11,309 nucleotides of DNA, taken from positions 1-11,309 of the forward strand of contig UQLX01000053.1 of assembly GCA_900541985.1 (NCBI GenBank), given 5' to 3'. This DNA is from an uncultured Blautia sp. (GTDB lineage Bacteria > Bacillota > Clostridia > Lachnospirales > Lachnospiraceae). Numbering within the stretch: position 1 is the stretch's first letter; the number at the start of each line of letters is the position of its first letter. Shown piece after piece: positions 6,054 through 11,309 of the stretch. Below the pieces are notes generated by a model that searched no databases, was not told the origin of the DNA, and worked only from the letters and a program-made list of their open reading frames with translations. The position numbers and the translations under genes are program-made.

Positions 6054-7445
6054 ATGAAACGGGGAAGTATTTTTGAGTTGGACGGCATTCCGCGTCTGCG
6101 GGAAGCTGCTCCGCTTGCTCTTCAGCATGTAGTGGCAATGATCGTTGGCTGCGTAACGCCTGCAATTATTGTTGCAGGCGCGGTGGGCGATGGTGGATTG
6201 AAACCAGAGGATCGGGTTATTCTGATTCAGGCATCTCTGGTGATGTCTGCTCTTGCCACTTTGATCCAGCTGTTTCCGATAGGAAAAAAAGCTGGCTTTG
6301 CCATTGGCTCCGGTCTTCCTATGATCATGGGTGTCAGCTTTGCCTATGTGCCAAGTATGCAGGCAATTGCAGAAGGCTATGGTGTGGCGGCTATTTTTGG
6401 AGCTCAGATCGTAGGCGGTATTGTAGCCCTTGTAATGGGGCTTTTGGTCCGGCAGATCCGGGTGTTCTTTCCACCTCTGATCACAGGTACGGTTGTATTT
6501 ACTATCGGCCTTTCTCTCTATCCTACAGCTATTAACTACATGGCTGGAGGTGTGGGAAGTGAGAACTATGGTGCCTGGCAGAACTGGCTGGTAGCCTTTT
6601 TCACCCTGGGTGTGGTAACTGCCCTGAACCATTTCGGAAAGGGAATCTGTAAACTGGCTTCCATCCTGATTGGAATTATTGCAGGATATATTGTGTCCAT
6701 ACCTTTTGGAATGGTGGATCTTTCCAGCGTAGGGGAAGCAGGTGTGTTTCAGCTTCCGCAGTTTATGCATTTTGGTGTAGAGTTTGAAATCTCTTCCTGT
6801 GTGGCCATTGGTATTCTGTTTGCCATCAATTCTGTACAGGCTATTGGAGATTATTCAGCTACCACTATCGGCTCCATGAACCGTACACCAAAAGACAGAG
6901 AGCTTCAGAACGGTATCGTGGCTTATGGTCTCAGCAATGTGGTCAGCGCTATGTTCGGCTGTCTTCCAACCGCTACATACAGCCAGAACGTAGGTATTGT
7001 GACCACTACAAAGGTTATTAACCGATGCGTACTGGGACTGGCTGCTGTGATTCTGGCAGTAGCAGGAATCGTACCGAAGTTTTCTGCATTGCTGACAACC
7101 ATTCCTCAGTGTGTACTGGGAGGAGCAACGGTTTCTGTTTTTGCATCTATTGCAATGACAGGTATGAAGCTTGTTGCTTCTGCAGAGATGGATTATCGCA
7201 ATTCTTCTATTGTAGGTCTGGCGGCAGCGCTGGGAATGGGCGTGTCTCAGGCAACTGCAGCGCTTGCAACTTTCCCGGCATGGGTTACTACTATTTTTGG
7301 AAAATCCCCTGTAGTTCTTGCTACGATAATTGCGGTGCTTTTGAATATCATTCTGCCCAAAAGCCGTGATGAAAAAAAAGAGGAAGATATCAAAAAAAAA
7401 CAGGTTGAGGAACAACTGAAGAAAGACCGGGAAGAATTTCAGTAA
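6054..7445 (+). CDS. NCS2-family nucleobase (xanthine/uracil type) permease
   Basis: A 463-residue polytopic membrane protein of the nucleobase-ascorbate/NCS2 family, which imports a purine or pyrimidine base with protons. Family marks are LQHVVAM with His25 in the first segment, the GSGLPMIMGVSFAYV region (86-100), the TM8 segment NSVQAIGDYSATT (259-271) and the TM10 signature QNVGIVTTTKVINR (311-324), fitting QN.G....T. Gln311 at the position of XanQ Gln324 suggests a xanthine/urate-type rather than uracil-type transporter, but substrate is not settled. Gln262 stands where XanQ, UapA and UraA have an essential glutamate. The C-terminal tail (435-463) is highly charged and Lys/Glu-rich. GGGAGGG (6043-6049) lies 4 bases before the ATG. 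It has its own promoter and a shared terminator, so it is monocistronic. Confidence 0.93.
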   Translation: MKRGSIFELDGIPRLREAAPLALQHVVAMIVGCVTPAIIVAGAVGDGGLKPEDRVILIQASLVMSALATLIQLFPIGKKAGFAIGSGLPMIMGVSFAYVPSMQAIAEGYGVAAIFGAQIVGGIVALVMGLLVRQIRVFFPPLITGTVVFTIGLSLYPTAINYMAGGVGSENYGAWQNWLVAFFTLGVVTALNHFGKGICKLASILIGIIAGYIVSIPFGMVDLSSVGEAGVFQLPQFMHFGVEFEISSCVAIGILFAINSVQAIGDYSATTIGSMNRTPKDRELQNGIVAYGLSNVVSAMFGCLPTATYSQNVGIVTTTKVINRCVLGLAAVILAVAGIVPKFSALLTTIPQCVLGGATVSVFASIAMTGMKLVASAEMDYRNSSIVGLAAALGMGVSQATAALATFPAWVTTIFGKSPVVLATIIAVLLNIILPKSRDEKKEEDIKKKQVEEQLKKDREEFQ

Positions 7446-7481
7446 AAAAATGGCGCAGACTTTCGTCTGCGTCATTTTTTT
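7446..7481. terminator. Bidirectional terminator between convergent genes
   Basis: An A-run (7446-7450) leads into TGGCGCAGAC (7451-7460), a TTTC loop (7461-7464) and GTCTGCGTCA (7465-7474), then seven T (7475-7481). The stem has one G-U pair and A/T-runs on both sides, so it serves the permease on the plus strand and the phosphofructokinase on the minus strand. It begins at the base after the permease stop codon and ends 7 bases from the stop of the other gene. Confidence 0.92.
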
Positions 7482-7488
7482 ACACGGT

Positions 7489-8721
7489 TTATTTTCTGTA
7501 GACAAATACAGGCAGTCCATCGTCGCCTGCAGGAACAGAGATATTTCCCTGTACCAGAGGTGTCACATATTTTATGAAATCTTCGGATACATCGGATCCG
7601 TTTTCGGTGATCCACTGAGTGGGAACTCCCTTTTCTTCATTGCAGATGAGATTGACATCTTCCAGACCACATTCCATCAGATAAGAACCGTCTTCGCTGT
7701 CTCTGCGGATAAAAGAAACCATTTTTCCGGTTTCTCCATTCAGAGCAGCCTGAACACCGAATCGTCCGGCAGCCACTGCCTCAGACTGGTCTGTTTTGGA
7801 AATCAGAGAAGCGCTGCAGCGCTGGCTGACGTTCAGCTCTACAGAGCGGGCTTTTACGCCAAGACGGCTTCTTACCAGATTCTCCAGATATTTTCCACAG
7901 CCGGCAAGCATTTTGTGACCAAAGCTGTCAGTTCCTACAGAACTGTCATATTCGCAGATAAAGGTTCCCTCTGCATCATGAATTCCTTCGGATACACAGA
8001 CAACGACATTGCAGTTTTTCTCAAAGGCTTTTTCTACGTCAGAAAGGAACTGTTCTGTGTCAAAGCTGCTTTCCGGAAGATAGATGAAGAGAGGATTATC
8101 TCCTTTATATTTGCGGGCAAGAGCGCCGGCTGCAGTAAGCCAGCCTGCATGGCGTCCCATGATCTCAATGATGGTCACAGATTTTTTTTCATAAACACTG
8201 GCATCCAGAGTGATCTCGCGAACGGTAGATGCCACGTATTTGGCGGCGCTTCCATAGCCGGGAGTATGGTCGGTATGCACCAGGTCATTGTCAATGGTCT
8301 TAGGCTCTCCGATCACGCGGATGGAGCTTCCGATCCGGGCTGCATAGCGGGAAAGTTTGCTTACAGTGTCCATGGAATCATTGCCGCCGATATAGAAGAA
8401 CCAGCCGATGTTCAGCTCTTCAAACTTACGGAAAAGAAGAGGGTAGATCGGATCCTCCAGAGATTCCGGAAGCTTGTAGCGGCAGGAGCCAAGATATGCG
8501 CCCGGTGTATGCTTCAGGTATTCCAGCTTTTCTCCCGGAAGAGCTTCCCGGAAATTCAGGATCCGGTCATCCAGAAAACCTTCGATACCGTTTACCATTC
8601 CATAAACCTCGCCGATCTCCTGATCATGTGCGATTCCCTCTGCCACAACTCCATAAAGGCTGCTGTTGATCACTGCTGTAGGTCCGCCGGACTGTCCGAC
8701 GATCAGATTTTTCTTTGCCAT
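7489..8721 (-). CDS. pfp: Pyrophosphate-dependent 6-phosphofructokinase
   Basis: This 410-residue cytoplasmic enzyme interconverts fructose-6-phosphate and fructose-1,6-bisphosphate. Signature segments are VGQSGGPTAVIN (8-19), IGGNDSMDT (111-119), PKTIDND (140-146, catalytic Asp144 and Asp146), MGRHAGW (188-194) and LPE (215-217). The phosphoryl-donor site marks it as pyrophosphate type: Asp115 and Lys141 replace the two glycines (Gly104, Gly124 in E. coli PfkA) that make room for ATP. The first acid of the usual GGDDS is Asn114 here. I chose the ATG at 8721 over the longer frame beginning at 8796, because GGAGG lies 6 bases before it (CCTCC at 8728-8732 on the plus strand) and the family begins at this residue; the longer start would also lie in the promoter. 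It is transcribed alone, divergent from pepT. Confidence 0.93.
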   Translation of the reverse strand: MAKKNLIVGQSGGPTAVINSSLYGVVAEGIAHDQEIGEVYGMVNGIEGFLDDRILNFREALPGEKLEYLKHTPGAYLGSCRYKLPESLEDPIYPLLFRKFEELNIGWFFYIGGNDSMDTVSKLSRYAARIGSSIRVIGEPKTIDNDLVHTDHTPGYGSAAKYVASTVREITLDASVYEKKSVTIIEIMGRHAGWLTAAGALARKYKGDNPLFIYLPESSFDTEQFLSDVEKAFEKNCNVVVCVSEGIHDAEGTFICEYDSSVGTDSFGHKMLAGCGKYLENLVRSRLGVKARSVELNVSQRCSASLISKTDQSEAVAAGRFGVQAALNGETGKMVSFIRRDSEDGSYLMECGLEDVNLICNEEKGVPTQWITENGSDVSEDFIKYVTPLVQGNISVPAGDDGLPVFVYRK

Positions 8722-8767
8722 TTTGTACCTCCGATTGGGATATTGATAGGATAAATTTCTGATTACC

Positions 8768-8796
8768 AGTATACCATAAGGAAAGGGGAATGACAA
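8768..8796 (-). promoter_or_regulatory. Strong extended -10 promoter of the phosphofructokinase
   Basis: On the minus strand, TTGTCA (8796-8791), a 17-base spacer and TATACT (8773-8768), preceded by TGG, which gives the extended -10 form TGNTATACT. The -35 overlaps the first two bases of the palindrome at 8795-8808. The leader is about 40 bases. Confidence 0.8.
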
Positions 8797-8808
8797 ACGC
8801 TAGCGTTT
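8795..8808. promoter_or_regulatory. Perfect 14-bp palindrome between two facing promoters
   Basis: AAACGCTAGCGTTT is a perfect inverted repeat with no spacer. It overlaps the phosphofructokinase -35 and ends 6 bases before the pepT -35, so a bound dimeric protein could control both genes. It contains AANCGNT of the CcpA cre consensus, but the flanking TG and CA are missing, so I do not call it a cre. Confidence 0.55.
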
Positions 8809-8814
8809 CCCACA

Positions 8815-8843
8815 TTGTTTTTTCATATCTTCTATATTATAAT
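8815..8843 (+). promoter_or_regulatory. Sigma-A promoter of pepT
   Basis: A TTGTTT -35 (8815-8820), a 17-base spacer and a perfect TATAAT -10 (8838-8843). It has the same -35, spacing and -10 as the permease promoter. It lies back to back with the phosphofructokinase promoter. Confidence 0.7.
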
Positions 8844-8893
8844 GAATACACGGAAAAATTCCTTTGGGAATAAGAACAGAACAGGAGCAGATT

Positions 8894-10111
8894 ATGAGAG
8901 CATACGAACGTTTATTAAATTATGTAAAGATTCATACGACCAGTGATGAAAACAGTAATACAACACCTACCACGGCCCGTCAGTTTGATCTGGCAGAACT
9001 TCTGGTAAAGGAAATGAAGGAACTGGGAGTCAAAAATGCCAGAGCAGATGAAAACTGTTATGTGTATGGTGAGATTTCTGCCACCCCGGGATACGAGGAC
9101 AGACCGGCAATCGGGCTTATTGCGCATCTGGACACCGCGCCGGATTTCTGCGGGGAAAATGTGAATCCGCAGATCCATGAAAATTACAATGGGGAAGATC
9201 TTCCTTTGGGAGACAGCGGAAGGATTCTTTCTGTCAAAAAGTTCCCACATCTGAAAGATCTGAAGGGAAGAACTCTGATCACTACAGATGGAACCACTCT
9301 TTTGGGTGCGGATGACAAAGCCGGTGTTGCGGAAATTATGACGGTTGCGGAAGAACTTCTTAAAGGAACCATGGCTCATGGAAAGGTGTGTCTTGCCTTT
9401 ACACCGGATGAGGAAGTGGGAAGCGGAGCCGGCAAGCTGGATATTCCGGGACTGGGTGCTCAGTATGCCTATACAGCAGACGGCGGACGTGAAAATGAGA
9501 TCGTATACGAAAACTTTAATGCCAGTGAGGCTGTCCTTGATATCCGGGGCTTTAACATCCATCCGGGAGAAGCAAAAAATACCATGGTCAATGCGGCTCT
9601 GGTGGCAATGGAGATCAACAGCATGCTGCCGTCTCTGGAAACTCCGGCTCATACAGAATTATATGAGGGCTTTTTCCATCTTTGCGAGATGCAGGGAACG
9701 GTAGAACAGGCAAGACTTGTGTACATCATCCGGGATCACAGCGCAGCCTGCTTTGAGGCAAGAGAGAAAACCCTGGAACACATTACAAAGCTTATGAATG
9801 AGAAATACGGAGAGGGGACAGTCAGCCTGGAGATCACAGAGCAGTACCGGAATATGATCGAAAAAATAGAACCGTGCATGCATCTGGTAGATCATGCCAA
9901 GGACGCGATCCGTGAACTGGGAATGGAGCCGGATACCGATCCGATCCGCGGCGGTACAGACGGATCCCAGCTCAGCTTCCGGGGTCTGCCCTGTCCGAAT
10001 CTGGGAACAGGCGGTTATGCTTTCCATGGTCCTTATGAGCACATTACCGCAGAGGGAATGGATATGGCTGTTCAGGTCATGCTGGGGATTTTGAAGCGCT
10101 ATGCAAAATAA
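8894..10111 (+). CDS. pepT: Peptidase T (tripeptide aminopeptidase), M20B family
   Basis: A dinuclear zinc enzyme of the cytoplasm that removes the N-terminal residue from tripeptides, completing peptide breakdown. At 405 residues it is close to E. coli PepT (408), and the metal ligands fall at nearly the same positions: His78 and Asp80 (AHLDT), bridging Asp140 (LGADDKAG), catalytic Glu173 with Glu174 (PDEEVG), Asp196 (YTADGG) and His378 (GYAFHGP). The lid domain has NIHPGEAKNTMVNA (221-234) with His223, and RGGTDGSQ (352-359) binds the peptide ends. I chose the ATG at 8894, with AGGAG at 8883-8887, over the in-frame TTG at 8864, which has no ribosome site and adds ten residues absent from the family. 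It is monocistronic, with a hairpin terminator beginning 28 bases after its stop codon. Confidence 0.96.
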   Translation: MRAYERLLNYVKIHTTSDENSNTTPTTARQFDLAELLVKEMKELGVKNARADENCYVYGEISATPGYEDRPAIGLIAHLDTAPDFCGENVNPQIHENYNGEDLPLGDSGRILSVKKFPHLKDLKGRTLITTDGTTLLGADDKAGVAEIMTVAEELLKGTMAHGKVCLAFTPDEEVGSGAGKLDIPGLGAQYAYTADGGRENEIVYENFNASEAVLDIRGFNIHPGEAKNTMVNAALVAMEINSMLPSLETPAHTELYEGFFHLCEMQGTVEQARLVYIIRDHSAACFEAREKTLEHITKLMNEKYGEGTVSLEITEQYRNMIEKIEPCMHLVDHAKDAIRELGMEPDTDPIRGGTDGSQLSFRGLPCPNLGTGGYAFHGPYEHITAEGMDMAVQVMLGILKRYAK

Positions 10112-10138
10112 AATAAAAAATTTTAAATAATATGCGAT

Positions 10139-10184
10139 AAAAAACACTTCTTTTGCATTGTACATGTAAAGGAGGTGTTTTTTT
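10139..10184 (+). terminator. 20-bp hairpin: pepT terminator that also buries the next Shine-Dalgarno
   Basis: Bases 10139-10158 pair with 10164-10183 without bulges (17 Watson-Crick, three G-U) around the loop TGTAC. The right arm holds AAAGGAGGTG (10168-10177) followed by seven T (10178-10184), and an ATG begins at 10185. It therefore has both the shape of a Rho-independent terminator and a fully paired ribosome binding site. Confidence 0.75.
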
Positions 10185-10491
10185 ATGATAAAGAAAAACA
10201 AAATAACAGCGGCAATGATCCTTCTGGGGCTGACGGGAGGTATTTTGACCAGGATCATGTAGGCGGGGCAGAGACACTGATCGAATCCATGGATGTAGAA
10301 AGAGTACTGGTTCCGGATTATGAAGGAACGTCCACAGAATATCAGGATTTTATGATCGCACTGGAAGAAAAGGGAATGACGGCAGAACGTCTGAAAAAGC
10401 AGAAGAGTTTGAACTGGGCAGTGCGAAAGTTCTTGTAGAGCCGCCTGCTTCCTGCGAGATCAAAAACGGAGAAGCGGAAGTAGATAATAAT
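10185..10491 (+). pseudogene. Collapsed MBL-fold hydrolase (ComEC/Rec2-like) pseudogene
   Basis: The reading frame begins with a signal-peptide-like start (MIKKNKITAAMILLGLTGGI) but stops at 10260-10262. A second frame from 10241 gives YFDQDHVGGAETLIESMDVE, carrying the D.DHVGG metal-binding motif of secreted or ComEC-type metallo-beta-lactamase-fold hydrolases, and stops at 10436-10438. A third frame from 10399 continues with AEEFELGSAKVLVEPPASCE up to VDNN at 10491. At least three lesions are implied. The segment between the signal peptide and the zinc motif, normally tens of residues or more, is deleted. One base is lost in the A-run at 10394-10398. The C-terminal half, with the remaining metal ligands, is gone and VTC-like sequence follows at once. 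It cannot make an active enzyme. Confidence 0.75.
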
Positions 10492-10493
10492 CG

Positions 10494-11210
10494 GTGTTTA
10501 CAATACGGCACTGCAGGAACTGTTTGAAACGGCTGGCACCTTATATGAAGGAAGACGAATATGGGCTTCATACGATATGCAATATTTATTATGACACCAG
10601 GGATTCTTATCTGATACGCCGGTCCATCGAACATCCGGTTTATAAGGAAAAACTCAGGCTGAGAAGCTATGGGATTCCTGCACTGGATTCCAAAGTATTT
10701 CTGGAGATCAAGAAAAAATACCGAAAGGCAGTCAATAAACGGAGAATTCAGCTTACTTTGAAGGAAGCTTATGATTACATAGAGCGGGGAATACGTCCGG
10801 AGCAGGACAGCCAGATCCTTCACGAGATCGTTTTTTTTCTGCAGCGCTATCCGCTGGTAAAAGGCTTATACCTGGCATACGACCGGATCGCACTGTTCGG
10901 AAAACAGGATGCATCTTTTCGAGTGACATTTGATCATAATATACGAAGCCGTCATGTGGCAATGGGGCTGGAAAACGGAGATGCCGGAGAAAAGCTTCTG
11001 CCGGAAGGCTATTATCTGATGGAAAGTAAGATTATGGGCGCGGCTCCTCTCTGGTTTACAGAGATCTTATCGGATCTGTCCATTTACCCGGTTTCTTTTT
11101 CAAAATATGGAAACATTTACAAAAAAGAGCACAATTCTTTTGATGTGGAACAGTTAATGGTTCACAGAATGGAAAACTGGAATGAAATAAGGAGGACAAA
11201 GGTATGTTAA
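10494..11210 (+). CDS. VTC-domain (polyphosphate polymerase-like) protein with damaged 5' end
   Basis: The frame matches bacterial VTC-domain proteins, relatives of the yeast polyphosphate polymerase Vtc4 that form a tunnel of basic and acidic residues. Visible are YYDTRDSYLIRRSIEHPVYK (32-51), KEKLRLRSYG (51-60) with alternating basic residues, VFLEIKKKYR (68-77), LAYDRIALFG (128-137), RVTFDHNIRSR (143-153), the metal/phosphate pair MESKI (176-180) and SKYGNIYKK (203-211). The first strand (usually R.E.KY.L) is missing. The GTG at 10494 has no ribosome site. Upstream family-like codons (TALQELFE, 10505-10528) lie in another frame, one base out at AAA 10527-10529. The gene is therefore probably broken or 5'-truncated. 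Its stop overlaps the next gene's start by 7 bases, a layout usual for VTC/DUF4956 pairs. Confidence 0.72.
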   Translation: MFTIRHCRNCLKRLAPYMKEDEYGLHTICNIYYDTRDSYLIRRSIEHPVYKEKLRLRSYGIPALDSKVFLEIKKKYRKAVNKRRIQLTLKEAYDYIERGIRPEQDSQILHEIVFFLQRYPLVKGLYLAYDRIALFGKQDASFRVTFDHNIRSRHVAMGLENGDAGEKLLPEGYYLMESKIMGAAPLWFTEILSDLSIYPVSFSKYGNIYKKEHNSFDVEQLMVHRMENWNEIRRTKVC

Positions 11211-11309
11211 ACAGTATTTTTCACGCAGGAACATTTTCAATTGAAGCAGTATTGACAGCTATGGCAGGCGCTCTGATCCTCCGGCGGGGGGTTTCCCTAA
11301 ACAGCAAGC
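11204..11309 (+). CDS. DUF4956-type membrane protein, 5' fragment
   Basis: The first 35 codons give MLNSIFHAGTFSIEAVLTAM and then a hydrophobic stretch beginning AGALIL, like the N-terminus and first membrane helix of DUF4956 proteins, which commonly follow VTC-domain genes and often precede CotH-type genes in Clostridia. AAGGAGG (11189-11195) lies 8 bases before the ATG inside the VTC gene, and the 7-base overlap (ATGTTAA) suggests coupled translation. After AGALIL the residues RRGVSLNSK are more polar than expected for the helix. This may be real or an error in the G-run near the window end. Its function is unknown. Confidence 0.55.
   Translation, partial: MLNSIFHAGTFSIEAVLTAMAGALILRRGVSLNSK

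Noticed and set aside
7025..7369. 114-codon plus-strand frame within the permease, Cys/Ser-rich
   Set aside because: A frame-shifted shadow of the permease membrane segments, with no ribosome site.
7450..8754. 434-codon open frame on the plus strand
   Set aside because: It is antisense to the phosphofructokinase along almost its full length, has no ribosome site, begins in the bidirectional terminator and encodes no recognisable domain.
8722..8796. 25-residue N-terminal extension of the phosphofructokinase
   Set aside because: It would cover the leader and promoter; the ATG at 8721 has a proper ribosome site and matches the family N-terminus.
10185..10262. A 25-residue peptide gene (MIKKNKITAAMILLGLTGGI and five more residues)
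   Set aside because: It has a good Shine-Dalgarno, but its composition is a signal peptide and the following sequence is clearly a broken MBL gene, so it is better read as the pseudogene's 5' end.

Overview
The window reads as chromosomal DNA of an endospore-forming anaerobic Firmicute, most likely a Lachnospiraceae member (Blautia/Ruminococcus-like; this placement is inference from protein style and gene content, with no search run). Supporting signs are a full Spo0A, CotF-type spore coat proteins, a Csp-type subtilase, a pyrophosphate-type phosphofructokinase, strong AGGAGG ribosome binding sites and TTGNNN-N17-TATAAT promoters. I see no mobile element, CRISPR array, tRNA or rRNA.

Layout. 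1-855: 3' part of a PucR/CdaR-type regulator, cut by the window edge and apparently frameshifted in a CCCC run. 856-1182: a 327-base gap with a Spo0A-box match, an imperfect inverted repeat and a sigma-A promoter. 1183-4066: a sporulation-flavoured cluster of spo0A, glgA (glycogen/granulose synthase) and two small helical coat-type genes, closed by a strong terminator. 4128-5909: a Csp-like serine protease. 6054-7445: an NCS2 nucleobase permease. A bidirectional terminator separates it from the convergent pyrophosphate-dependent phosphofructokinase (8721-7489, minus strand). That gene is divergent from pepT (8894-10111), and a perfect 14-bp palindrome lies between their facing promoters. 10139-11309: a decayed region holding a collapsed MBL-fold (ComEC-like) pseudogene, a VTC-domain gene with a damaged 5' end, and the first codons of a DUF4956-type membrane protein.

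How the genes fit together. The left half links commitment to sporulation (Spo0A), storage polysaccharide (GlgA), coat proteins and a protease of the germination Csp family. The right half is housekeeping carbon and peptide metabolism.

The most interesting signal is at 3495-3559. No terminator is visible between glgA and the coat genes, and the coat gene's Shine-Dalgarno lies in a 12-bp hairpin. A match to the forespore sigma-G consensus overlaps the left arm of that hairpin, so initiation there should start transcripts in the loop and leave the arm out. This would be a promoter-controlled translational switch of the phage T4 gene e kind: read-through mRNA silent, sporulation mRNA translated. 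A second, 20-bp hairpin that buries a Shine-Dalgarno, and also looks like the pepT terminator, sits at 10139-10184.

Three apparent frameshifts fall in short homopolymer runs near the two window ends. They may be real decay or contig-end sequence errors. The nine genes from spo0A through pepT are intact.
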